23,221 nt of DNA. It comes from Caldifarciminota bacterium (lineage in GTDB: Bacteria > Hydrothermota > UBA3073 > NMUJ01). The stretch is from contig JAGGUB010000016.1 in the NCBI GenBank assembly GCA_021158725.1, forward strand, positions 1 to 23,221, in the 5' to 3' direction. This document shows positions 15,613-23,197 of the stretch, piece by piece; the first letter of the stretch is position 1, and the number at the start of each line of letters is the position of its first letter. The notes under the pieces are model-generated. The model saw nothing but the letters and a program-made list of their open reading frames with translations. It made no database searches and had not been told where the DNA came from. The position numbers were made by a program, and so were the translations under genes.

Positions 15613-16434
15613 CTATTCCAGCTCCTCTGGACGTCGCCACCCCTTTGGCACCTCAGGCAACTTTACCTTCTGCTTTAGAAGTTGATGAAACTTCTTTATT
15701 TTCCTGGGAAGTTTAGGTTTGACCGCATCAAACTTCAGCTGCTCAGGTACCTGCTTAATTGTTGGCTCTTTTCTAATCACCGTATGTTTTAACTCCTCCG
15801 TGGGGATGAACGATTTGAGCTTTGGCAACGGTATGGGGTTGAGTTCACCCTTCTCAAATTTGGTCTTCTCAACGAACAACCATGCACCGTGTTCGAATAT
15901 CTCCTCTTCACTGGGTTCGTACGTTTTGAACGGTACACCCCAACCCGGAGGTACAGGATGTTCTGGATAGCCTGGATATTCATAATAACCGGCGGGGTTA
16001 CCCCATGGATCCATGGGAGCCCACCCTATATAGCCATGGATCTCGATCCACACCACCCAGTGTGGTGCCCATACATAACCGGGTATCCATACCCAACCAT
16101 ACATTGGTGTCCATAACCACCTACCATAATGGTAACATATAGCCCAGGGTTCGAACGATACCCATAACCAACCCCAACGTTCGGTCCATACCCACATACC
16201 GTAACGGTAGGGTTGCCAATCTTCCCATACAAATGGCATCCACACACGACCGAATGGCGGTAACCATACCCAACGTCCATACCATTCCCAATATATTGGC
16301 CCCCAGTAGTGGTATTCCTCATAATAGTATGGGTTATAGCGCCAATTGTATTCACCACGTGTTCCATAACCATAACCTGTAGCACATGATACAGTGATTA
16401 TCATCGCTAACACTAATAGGGGCAGGTTCCTCAT
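15613..16434 (-). CDS. Trp-rich repeat lipoprotein (DUF6600-like)
   Basis: 273 residues with a signal peptide and a lipobox-like end ITVSC (C17), so probably a lipid-anchored envelope protein. Residues 31-144 contain 24 tryptophans, about one in five, with many Tyr, Gly and Pro. Three imperfect repeats of about 25 residues start at W55, W81 and W106 (pattern WxW, then GWxW or similar, a further Trp, and YG or GY). Phrases such as GWVWIPGYVWAPHWVVW and GWAPMDPWG are like the DUF6600 family of unknown function. The last 85 residues are quite different: Lys- and Pro-rich, basic, low in Trp. A strong AAGGAGGG ribosome-binding site (16445-16438) and a good promoter precede it. Function unknown; surface or glycan binding is only a guess. 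Confidence 0.85.
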   Translation of the reverse strand: MRNLPLLVLAMIITVSCATGYGYGTRGEYNWRYNPYYYEEYHYWGPIYWEWYGRWVWLPPFGRVWMPFVWEDWQPYRYGMWVWTERWGWLWVSFEPWAICYHYGRWLWTPMYGWVWIPGYVWAPHWVVWIEIHGYIGWAPMDPWGNPAGYYEYPGYPEHPVPPGWGVPFKTYEPSEEEIFEHGAWLFVEKTKFEKGELNPIPLPKLKSFIPTEELKHTVIRKEPTIKQVPEQLKFDAVKPKLPRKIKKFHQLLKQKVKLPEVPKGWRRPEELE

Positions 16435-16448
16435 ACGCCCTCCTTGTT

Positions 16449-16460
16449 CTTATTTATAAG
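16449..16460. repeat. inverted repeat in the lipoprotein leader
   Basis: CTTATTTATAAG is a perfect 5+2+5 dyad overlapping the predicted transcription start (near 16457) of the Trp-rich lipoprotein gene. Position and symmetry suit a repressor operator; the stem is too AT-rich and its centre too small to form a stable RNA hairpin. Confidence 0.35.
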
Positions 16461-16463
16461 ACT

Positions 16464-16491
16464 ATTTTATGGCGATAAAAGTTTTCGTCAA
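16464..16491 (-). promoter_or_regulatory. promoter of the Trp-rich lipoprotein gene
   Basis: On the minus strand TTGACG (16491-16486) and TAAAAT (16469-16464) are each 5/6 matches to the sigma-70 consensus, with a 16-bp spacer. The start point would be near 16457, giving a leader of about 23 bases that includes the strong ribosome-binding site at 16445-16438. This is the most convincing promoter in the window. Confidence 0.6.
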
Positions 16492-16496
16492 CCACG

Positions 16497-16568
16497 TTGA
16501 CATCCTGTGTCATGTTACATTTTTAAATTTCATGTTCAATCGCTTTATGCCAGCAACCAGGAGGGTCA
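16497..16568 (+). promoter_or_regulatory. control region of the M42 peptidase gene
   Basis: TTGACA (16497-16502) is a perfect -35 hexamer, but the best -10 options (TTTAAA at 16522-16527 or TTAAAT at 16523-16528, 4/6) are 19-20 bp away, longer than ideal. TCATGTT occurs twice, at 16510-16516 and 16530-16536, exactly 20 bp apart, on either side of an AT-rich block. AGGAGGG (16559-16565) is a strong ribosome-binding site 3 bases before the ATG. Together with the lipoprotein promoter this makes up the only gap over 100 bp in the window. Confidence 0.4.
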
Positions 16569-17636
16569 ATGGATAAGGCAGGTTATGAATTTCTGAAACA
16601 ACTGATAGATGTGCCAAGCCCATCAGGTTATGAGGAAGAAGCTTCCCGTTTATGGCGTGAATGGGTAGGTAAATTCGTCGACAAAGTCTACTCCGACGTA
16701 CATGGCAACAGTTTCGGTGTACTGAAGCCAGACTCAGAATATAGGGTGATGCTTGCTGGCCATATCGATGAGATCGGTTACATGATAAATTACATCGATG
16801 ACAATGGTTTCCTGTATTTCAGGCCAATAGGGGGGTTCGACCGCCATATTGTGCCGGGTCACCGTGTATGGATACGTACACGCAAGGGTAAGCTACTGGG
16901 TGTGATAGGTAAGAAGCCGACACACCTTCTGGAGAAGGAGGAACGTGAAAAGGTTTTAAAATTTGAGAACATGTGGATCGATATTGGTGCAAAAGACAAA
17001 AAGGAGGCTGAATCACTGGTAAGGGTTGGCGATATCGCCGTACCTGCATATGGGTTGGAGGAGCTCAACGATAAAGTAATGGTAGCACGTGGGTTTGACG
17101 ATAAGATAGGTGCTTTTGTAGTAGCGGAGACGTTACGGTTGTTGGCAGACCAAAAGGCTAACCTAAAAGTTGCCGTGTATGGGGTGGCTACTGTGCAGGA
17201 AGAGATCGGCTTAAGGGGGGCACACACGTCAGCTTATAGGGTGAACCCCAACGTCGGTATAGCCATCGATGTGGGGTTTGCCAGCGATACACCTGATGTT
17301 GACAAGAAGATCACCGGTGAGGTGAAGCTGGGTGGTGGGCCAATAATCTCACGTGGTGCGAACATCAACCCCAAGATCTTCGATATGCTTGTAGCAACAG
17401 CTGAGGAGAATAACATACCCTATCAACTTGTTGGTGCACCACGTGGCACAGGTACTGACGCCAATATCATACAACTAACACGTGCAGGTGTAGCTACTGG
17501 GCTTATCAGCATCCCCAACCGCTATATGCATACACCTGTGGAGCTGATCCACAAGGATGATGTCGATAATGCTGCACGGTTGTTGGCTAAGTTCATATTA
17601 AAGTTGGATGAATCCACCGACTTCACAATCACCTGA
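16569..17636 (+). CDS. M42-family metallo-aminopeptidase
   Basis: Cytoplasmic two-metal peptidase that removes N-terminal residues from peptides; M42 enzymes often form large tetrahedral (TET) complexes. The 355 residues match the family. Expected metal and catalytic positions are seen: GHIDEIGY (H65, D67), RGFDDKIGAF (D177/D178), TVQEEIGLRGA (E211, E212), AIDVGFASDTP (D234) and MHTPVE (H321). The opening LKQLIDVPSPSGYEEEA is also typical. Some members were once annotated as endoglucanase (CelM/FrvX), but peptidase activity is the better call. The start has AGGAGGG upstream. The last 29 bases overlap the ABC ATPase gene, so translation may be coupled. Confidence 0.93.
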   Translation: MDKAGYEFLKQLIDVPSPSGYEEEASRLWREWVGKFVDKVYSDVHGNSFGVLKPDSEYRVMLAGHIDEIGYMINYIDDNGFLYFRPIGGFDRHIVPGHRVWIRTRKGKLLGVIGKKPTHLLEKEEREKVLKFENMWIDIGAKDKKEAESLVRVGDIAVPAYGLEELNDKVMVARGFDDKIGAFVVAETLRLLADQKANLKVAVYGVATVQEEIGLRGAHTSAYRVNPNVGIAIDVGFASDTPDVDKKITGEVKLGGGPIISRGANINPKIFDMLVATAEENNIPYQLVGAPRGTGTDANIIQLTRAGVATGLISIPNRYMHTPVELIHKDDVDNAARLLAKFILKLDESTDFTIT

Positions 17637-18396
17637 ACTGGAGGTACATAGCCTTACCGTTGGTTATGATCGACGACCTGTTATCAAAGGTTTCTCCTTC
17701 ACCGTAAGAAAGGGGGAATGGGTTGCAATACTGGGGCCAAACGGTAGCGGTAAGAGTACATTGCTCAAAACCTTAGCGTATATCATCAAGCCATGGGAGG
17801 GTGAGATACTGTTACGTGGCAAACCGCTATCGAAGTTCACCCGCCGCAAAATCTCACAGTGTATAGCATGGGTACCGGAAAGGAGCGAACTCAGCTTCCC
17901 ATTCTCCGTAGAGGAAACCGTACTTATGGGACGTTACCCTTATAATTCACGTAACCCTACACGTGAAGATTGGTCCATCGCACGATGGGCTATGGAGCTC
18001 ATGGAGGTATATGAGTTACGTGATCGCAATGTGCTTGAGCTATCCGCTGGCGAGTACAGGCGTGTGATGTTGGCAAGAGCGCTTGCACAACAACCTCTAA
18101 TACTGTTGTTGGATGAACCATCCGCACATCTCGATGTCAAGCATCAAGCCCATATATTTAAGCTATTATCTGAGCTACACAAGCAGGGACAGACTATTAT
18201 CATTGCATCACATAACCTGAACCTCGTAAGCCTATTCGTACCGAAGGTCATCCTAATAAAAGATGGTACCAAAAGGAAGGAGGGTATCACCCGACAGGTT
18301 TTGACGGAATCCATACTCACAGAAATATACGATACGGAGCTGTCGCTGTTGAAGCATCCAGAATACGATATACCTATTTTTCTACCGGAACGCTAA
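17608..18396 (+). CDS. ABC transporter ATP-binding protein, FepC/BtuD (siderophore/cobalamin) type
   Basis: ATPase of an importer for iron complexes, cobalamin or a similar ligand. The 262 residues match this group, with Walker A GPNGSGKST, Q-loop region IAWVPERSELSFPFSVEETV (the last part and GRYPY are typical of the FepC/BtuD group), signature LSAGEYRRVMLARAL (A for the usual second G), Walker B in LLLDEPSAHLD and H-loop in ASHNLNL. No permease or substrate-binding protein is next to it, so the ligand is not known. The ATG at 17608 is inside the peptidase gene (29-bp overlap), and no other in-frame ATG is near. Its TAA is 2 bp from the accC stop on the opposite strand. Confidence 0.9.
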   Translation: MNPPTSQSPELEVHSLTVGYDRRPVIKGFSFTVRKGEWVAILGPNGSGKSTLLKTLAYIIKPWEGEILLRGKPLSKFTRRKISQCIAWVPERSELSFPFSVEETVLMGRYPYNSRNPTREDWSIARWAMELMEVYELRDRNVLELSAGEYRRVMLARALAQQPLILLLDEPSAHLDVKHQAHIFKLLSELHKQGQTIIIASHNLNLVSLFVPKVILIKDGTKRKEGITRQVLTESILTEIYDTELSLLKHPEYDIPIFLPER

Positions 18397-18398
18397 CG

Positions 18399-19784
18399 TT
18401 ACTCGACGGTATAGGAGGGTTCGATCGACTTTGACTTTATTTTGTCAAGGTATTCCTCAATAAAGTGTGTATGTAGTTTAGCGGCACGAAACTCTGGTAG
18501 ATTGATGATCGCCAGATGGAACGGTATCGTCGTTTTTATACCTTCGATTATGAACTCCTCGAGTGCACGTTGCATCCTTTTGATAGCTTCGTCACGTGTC
18601 TCACCATAAGCTATAAGTTTGGCGATAAGTGAATCATAATGTGGTGGTATCTTATATCCACTGTATATGTGCGAATCCACCCTAATGTATGGGCCACCGG
18701 GGAAATACAGGGCTTTGATCTCACCGGGGTTGGGTGCGAAGTCACGTTCAGGGTCCTCTGCATTTATACGACACTCTATAGCGTGACCACGTATCTCTAT
18801 ATCTTGCTGCCGATATTTTAGTGGCTCACCCTCTGCAATCCTGATCTGTTCCTTCACTATATCGATACCGGTGACCATCTCGGTGACGGGGTGTTCCACC
18901 TGTACCCTTGTGTTCATCTCCATAAAGTAGAAGTTGCCAGCTTCATCCATCAGAAACTCTACCGTACCAGCACTCTCGTAGCCTATAGCTTTGGCAATCC
19001 TAACAGCGTACTCACCTATCTTCATACGCATCTGTGGTGTAACCGCTGGCGATGGAGCTTCCTCGATCAGCTTCTGGTGTCTACGTTGTATCGAGCATTC
19101 ACGTTCACCTAAGTGTATGACATTGCCATGACTATCAGCCAATATCTGTACCTCAATATGGCGCGGTTTCACTATGTACTTCTCGATGTATATTCGGTTA
19201 TCACCAAACGCTATACGGGCTTCCTCCTGTGCGGTGACAAATAGACGTTCGAGCTCACTTTCGTCATGTACGACTCGCATGCCACGACCGCCACCACCTG
19301 CAGCTGCTTTCAGTATCACAGGATAGCCGATGGAATTGGCCACCTTCTTCGCAGCACGTAAATCGTCCACCGGTTCATCCGTACCGGGGATTGTGGGTAC
19401 ATCCACATCTTTGGCAATTTTACGTGCCTGAATTTTATCACCCATGAGTTTGATCGCACGTGCAGGCGGGCCTATGAATTTGAACCCATTTTCTTCACAG
19501 ATTTCGGCAAAGTTGGGGTTCTCAGCCAGAAACCCATAACCTGGATGTATAGCGTCTACACCTCTGACTGAGGCTGCACTTATGATCTGCGGTATGTTAA
19601 GGTAGCTGGCTTCAGATGGTGCCTCCCCTATACGTACGGATTCGTCCGAAAATATGGTATGTAGTGAGTACTCGTCACCTGCAGAGAATATGGAGACTGT
19701 TTCGATACCCAACTCCTTAGCTGCACGTATGATACGTAGTGCTATTTCGCCACGATTGGCCACAAGTATGCGGTTGAACTTCAT
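18399..19784 (-). CDS. accC: Biotin carboxylase (acetyl-CoA carboxylase subunit AccC, or PycA-like)
   Basis: ATP-grasp enzyme that carboxylates biotin on its carrier protein. From the ATG at 19784 it has 461 residues (E. coli AccC has 449). Visible motifs: RILVANRGEIALRIIRAAKE at the N-terminus, HPGYGFLAEN, the ATP-binding Lys and Gly-rich loop in LKAAAGGGGRGMR (K159, 163-169), ECSIQRRHQK (H236, K238) and EMNTRVQVEHPVTE (289-302). The ATG overlaps the rho stop as ATGA (19784-19781); a GTG two codons upstream is less likely. The partner accB is absent, so it could serve acetyl-CoA carboxylase (accD is in this window), pyruvate carboxylase or another biotin enzyme. Confidence 0.95.
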   Translation of the reverse strand: MKFNRILVANRGEIALRIIRAAKELGIETVSIFSAGDEYSLHTIFSDESVRIGEAPSEASYLNIPQIISAASVRGVDAIHPGYGFLAENPNFAEICEENGFKFIGPPARAIKLMGDKIQARKIAKDVDVPTIPGTDEPVDDLRAAKKVANSIGYPVILKAAAGGGGRGMRVVHDESELERLFVTAQEEARIAFGDNRIYIEKYIVKPRHIEVQILADSHGNVIHLGERECSIQRRHQKLIEEAPSPAVTPQMRMKIGEYAVRIAKAIGYESAGTVEFLMDEAGNFYFMEMNTRVQVEHPVTEMVTGIDIVKEQIRIAEGEPLKYRQQDIEIRGHAIECRINAEDPERDFAPNPGEIKALYFPGGPYIRVDSHIYSGYKIPPHYDSLIAKLIAYGETRDEAIKRMQRALEEFIIEGIKTTIPFHLAIINLPEFRAAKLHTHFIEEYLDKIKSKSIEPSYTVE

Positions 19785-21040
19785 TGCCACAGGTCGGGGT
19801 GGTCCAAGAATTCCTTGTTATTCTTTGTGCGTTGCATCCTCGCTATGAGGTGGGTCATCGCCTCGATGGGATTCATCTCAGCCAACACTTTACGTAGGAT
19901 CCATACCCTCTGTAGCTCCTTTTCGGTAAGTATTAGCTCTTCACGTCGGGTACCGGATTTGTTCAGATCGATTGCTGGGAATATCCTCCTATCGGCGAGT
20001 TCACGTGATAGGACCAGCTCCATGTTACCGGTACCCTTGAACTCCTCGAAGATGACCTCATCCATACGGCTACCGGTTTCTATGAGTGCCGTACCTATTA
20101 TAGTGAGTGAACCGCCCTCCAGTATGTTACGGGCAGCACCGAAGAATTTCTTTGGCTTATGTAAAGCATAAGCTTCTATACCACCGGACATTGTACGTCC
20201 GCTATGTGGTATGATTGCATTGTTTGCACGTGTCAACCTTGTTATACTGTCGAGCAATATGACAACATCTTTGCCAAGCTCCACCATACGTTTGGCACGT
20301 TCCAACACAATCGTGGCTACATGTACGTGCTTTTCGGGTGATTCATCGAATGTCGAACTTATGATTTCGGCACGTTTCACCTGTTGTTTCATATCGGTCA
20401 CCTCTTCCGGACGTTCATCTATAAGCAGTATTATGAGGTGTATCTCGGGATGGTTTTCGTTTATGCTGTTGGCAATCTTCTGCAACAGTACCGTCTTACC
20501 TGCACGTGGTGGCGAAACTATTAAACCGCGTTGCCCCTTACCCATGGGTACGAACAGGTCGACAATCCTCATCGATATATCGCCATCTTTGCGCTCCAAA
20601 TGTATGCGTTCGGTGGGATAGAATGGAACCAGATTCTCGAATACTGGGCGGTTTTTGGCTTTCTCAGGGTCGTCAAAGTTTACACTGTCCACCCTAAGTA
20701 TCGCTTTGTAGCGTTCACCCTGTTTGGGTGACCGTACCACACCGGTGATGAAATCGCCAGGCCTCAACCCCAACCTCTTTATCTGTGATGGTGATACATA
20801 AATATCGTTTGGCCCCTGCATGTAACCGTATTCGGGTGACCGTAGGAAACCAAACCCCTCCTCGTGTATCTCGAGTACACCGCAACCAAACTCTTCACCC
20901 GCCTTTTCAGCTTCACGCTTTAGGATGGCAAGTATTAGGCTTTCCTTATCCTCCATACTGTCTTCTATGTGTTCACGTTGTGCTATCTCACGTAACTCTT
21001 CTAAACTCTTATCCTTAAGTTCAACGACACTCAATCCCAT
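19781..21040 (-). CDS. rho: Transcription termination factor Rho
   Basis: Hexameric RNA helicase that terminates untranslated transcripts. The 419 residues match the short, insertion-free form of Rho. The N-terminal helical SAP-like part (KSLEELREIAQ) is followed by the cold-shock-like RNA-binding domain with GFGFLR (62-67) and NDIYVSPSQIKR. The motor has Walker A SPPRAGKT (176-183), the Walker B Asp in VILLDSITRL, the Q-loop GRTMSGGIE, and the C-terminal TGSRMDEVIFEEFKGTGNM and LADRRIFPAIDL. The ribosome-binding site AGGAGG is about 5 bases before the ATG. It lies 38 bp after porB and is coupled to accC (ATGA). Its own leader is too short here to judge autoregulation. Confidence 0.98.
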   Translation of the reverse strand: MGLSVVELKDKSLEELREIAQREHIEDSMEDKESLILAILKREAEKAGEEFGCGVLEIHEEGFGFLRSPEYGYMQGPNDIYVSPSQIKRLGLRPGDFITGVVRSPKQGERYKAILRVDSVNFDDPEKAKNRPVFENLVPFYPTERIHLERKDGDISMRIVDLFVPMGKGQRGLIVSPPRAGKTVLLQKIANSINENHPEIHLIILLIDERPEEVTDMKQQVKRAEIISSTFDESPEKHVHVATIVLERAKRMVELGKDVVILLDSITRLTRANNAIIPHSGRTMSGGIEAYALHKPKKFFGAARNILEGGSLTIIGTALIETGSRMDEVIFEEFKGTGNMELVLSRELADRRIFPAIDLNKSGTRREELILTEKELQRVWILRKVLAEMNPIEAMTHLIARMQRTKNNKEFLDHPDLWQ

Positions 21041-21078
21041 ACACCCTCCTTTTGTGTAAACTAAGCAAATAGACTATT

Positions 21079-22005
21079 TTACTTAAAACATTCTGCCTTA
21101 CGTAAGAGTGACTCCCACTTGCGGTCAACCTCTTCCTGTATCCTCTCAAGCATCTCTTTATTATCACCACGGAAGAGGTGATTGAACCGTCCCTGTAACT
21201 TTAGCCATTCTGTTATGGGTAATTTCTCTCGTGGTTTATAAGATATACGGTAATGTCCATTGTCAACCTCATACAATGGCCAGAAGCATGTATCAGTGGC
21301 GAGCTTCGATATCTGTATCGTAAGGTGTGGTGGATAACGCCACCCTACCGGGCATGGTGACAATACGTTGATAAACGATGGCCCATCCGCTGCTAAGGCT
21401 TTTTCGACCTTTCGGGTGAGGTCCATCCAGTTATGTGGTGCCGCCTGCGCCGCGTATGGTATATCGTGGGCGACAACGATCTCGGTTAGATCCTTGCGAG
21501 GTTGCGTCTTACCAGGTATCACCTTACCAGCAGGTGATGTAGTTGTATGTGCACATGTGGGGGTAGCACTCGACCGCTGTATACCGGTGTTCATGTATGC
21601 CTCGTTATCGTAACACACGTAGAGAAACTTATGGCCACGTTCGAGTGCACCCGACAGTGCCTGTAACCCTATATCGTATGTACCACCATCGCCACCGAAT
21701 GCGATGATATTCATCTTCTTCTTGAGTTTACCCTTACGTGATAGCGCCCTATATGCGGCTTCGATACCGCTGGCGACAGCGGCTGCATTTTCGAACGCCA
21801 CGTGTATGAATGGTATATTCCATGCAGTATATGGGAAGATCGTACTTACCACCTCTATGCAACCGGTACATATCACACCTATTGTGTCAGGACCGGCTGC
21901 CATCAGTACCTGGTTCATGACGATGGCGGGTCCGCATCCCGAACATGCACGATGACCGGATGCAAATAAGCCCTTGTTTTTGACCAACTCCTGTATCTTA
22001 GGCAT
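21079..22005 (-). CDS. porB: Pyruvate:ferredoxin oxidoreductase, beta subunit
   Basis: Thiamine-diphosphate subunit of the enzyme that oxidises pyruvate to acetyl-CoA and CO2, reducing ferredoxin. The 308 residues carry the four cysteines expected for the proximal 4Fe-4S cluster: C21 and C24 in CSGCG, C49 in CTGC, and C218 in SPCPVGW. The TPP-Mg motif is GGDGGTYDIGLQALSGA (from 104), with YDNEAYMNTG nearby. The length and the SRATPT-like segment QRSSATPTCAHT match PorB of four-subunit enzymes. It follows porA by 8 bp; its GGAGGTG ribosome-binding site overlaps the porA stop. Other 2-oxoacid substrates cannot be fully excluded. Confidence 0.94.
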   Translation of the reverse strand: MPKIQELVKNKGLFASGHRACSGCGPAIVMNQVLMAAGPDTIGVICTGCIEVVSTIFPYTAWNIPFIHVAFENAAAVASGIEAAYRALSRKGKLKKKMNIIAFGGDGGTYDIGLQALSGALERGHKFLYVCYDNEAYMNTGIQRSSATPTCAHTTTSPAGKVIPGKTQPRKDLTEIVVAHDIPYAAQAAPHNWMDLTRKVEKALAADGPSFINVLSPCPVGWRYPPHLTIQISKLATDTCFWPLYEVDNGHYRISYKPREKLPITEWLKLQGRFNHLFRGDNKEMLERIQEEVDRKWESLLRKAECFK

Positions 22006-22013
22006 GACACCTC

Positions 22014-23186
22014 CTACTCCCTAACACCTACAAAGTTGATAGGTTGAGTTATTTCACCTTTTTCGAGCATCTCGTGGCTCTTCTTGCCCACCGCTACTAT
22101 ATCGTCGACGTCAATCTCTCTACCACCTAACCCATAAATGTAGTTAACTATCAGGGGACGTCTCTCTAACTCGTACAATGCGGAACGTAGCTCAACAAAT
22201 ACAGGGCCACCCATTGTGCTCATGGTATCGGAACGATCCATGACGGAGATTATCTTCTTATCAGCCAACAGCTTACGTAGATCTTCGTGATAGAATGGCC
22301 GCATCACACGTATCTTCAATAGCCCCACCTTTAGGCCAGCCTCCCGTAAGCGGTCGATAGCAAGTTTAGCCGTACCGGCGGTACTCGATAGCGCTATGAT
22401 CACCTCATCTGCATCGTCAAACCTGTACAGTTCGAATATATCATAGGATTTGTTGAACTTCTGGTTGAACTCCTGTATCACCTGTTTGATGATGGGTTTG
22501 GACTGTAGCATCGCCTCTATCTGTGCACGCTTGTGTTCGAAGTAGTAGTCGGTGAGGTCGAGTGGCCCCACGGTAAATGGCTTATCAGCGAACAGCAACC
22601 GATACGGGTGTTTGGGTTCACCAAGAAATTCCTGCACAGCAGCATCCTCGAGCACATGTACAGGTTGTGTGCAGTGGCTGGAGATGAACCCATCTATCGA
22701 TACCATCACTGGTAACAGTGCACGTTCGGCAATCGCCATACCCTGTATCACGAAATCGTACCCTTCTTGTGCATCTTCGGTGTAAATCTGTATCCAGCCG
22801 GATTCACGTGACCCCATAGTATCGGAGTGATCACAGTGTATGTTGATAGGTGCCGATAGTGAGCGGTTGACCTCACATATCACTATAGGTAACCTAAGGG
22901 CGGCTGCGATGTACAGCATTTCATGCATCAAGGCTAACCCCTGCGATGCGGTGCTTGTCATCACACGACCACCGGCAGCTGCTGCACCTATGCATGCACT
23001 TAATGCACTGTGTTCGCTTTCGACGGCCACGAACTCGGTATCCACAAGCCCATCCGCTACGAAGTTAGAGAACAGCTGTACAATCTCAGTTGCCGGTGTT
23101 ATGGGGTATGCAGCCACCACGTCAGGGTTTATCTGACGCATGGCTTCTGCCATGGCTTCGTTACCTGTTAGTGGTTTGAGTGGCAT
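22014..23186 (-). CDS. porA: Pyruvate:ferredoxin oxidoreductase, alpha subunit
   Basis: The 390 residues match PorA of four-subunit 2-oxoacid:ferredoxin oxidoreductases. The opening LTGNEAMAEAMRQ is followed by AAYPITPATEI, which helps hold the pyruvate, then VESEHSALSACIGAAAAG, MTSTASQGLALMHE, and NRSLSAPINIHCDHSD. In the second half, MRPFYHEDLRKLL and SVMDRSDTMSTMGGP are typical. AAAGGAGGT lies just before the ATG. PorG (gamma) and PorD (delta, ferredoxin-like) are not in the window and may lie upstream beyond the edge. Acetyl-CoA from PorAB would feed the biotin carboxylase/AccD pathway encoded elsewhere in the window, and reduced ferredoxin could feed an Rnf complex containing RnfA. Confidence 0.94.
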   Translation of the reverse strand: MPLKPLTGNEAMAEAMRQINPDVVAAYPITPATEIVQLFSNFVADGLVDTEFVAVESEHSALSACIGAAAAGGRVMTSTASQGLALMHEMLYIAAALRLPIVICEVNRSLSAPINIHCDHSDTMGSRESGWIQIYTEDAQEGYDFVIQGMAIAERALLPVMVSIDGFISSHCTQPVHVLEDAAVQEFLGEPKHPYRLLFADKPFTVGPLDLTDYYFEHKRAQIEAMLQSKPIIKQVIQEFNQKFNKSYDIFELYRFDDADEVIIALSSTAGTAKLAIDRLREAGLKVGLLKIRVMRPFYHEDLRKLLADKKIISVMDRSDTMSTMGGPVFVELRSALYELERRPLIVNYIYGLGGREIDVDDIVAVGKKSHEMLEKGEITQPINFVGVRE

Positions 23187-23197
23187 AGCACCTCCTT

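Noticed and set aside
16026..16385. 119-residue Gly/Tyr-rich open frame (GYGY repeats) inside the Trp-rich lipoprotein gene, same strand
   Set aside because: Shifting the frame of repeated TGG and TAT codons produces GYGY patterns automatically; it has no ribosome-binding site, and the lipoprotein frame has the signal peptide and promoter.
18394..18401. TAACGTTA palindrome at the ABC ATPase/accC junction, considered as a regulatory site
   Set aside because: It arises from two opposed TAA stops with CG between; 8 bp with no loop cannot terminate transcription.
19785..19790. GTG start for accC two codons upstream of the ATG
   Set aside because: The ATG forms an ATGA overlap with the rho stop and gives the family-typical N-terminus.
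21067..21079. AAATAG-A-CTATTT inverted repeat between porB and rho, considered as a terminator
   Set aside because: The centre is one base, the arms are AT only, it runs into the porB stop, and no T tract follows; porB-rho readthrough is more likely.
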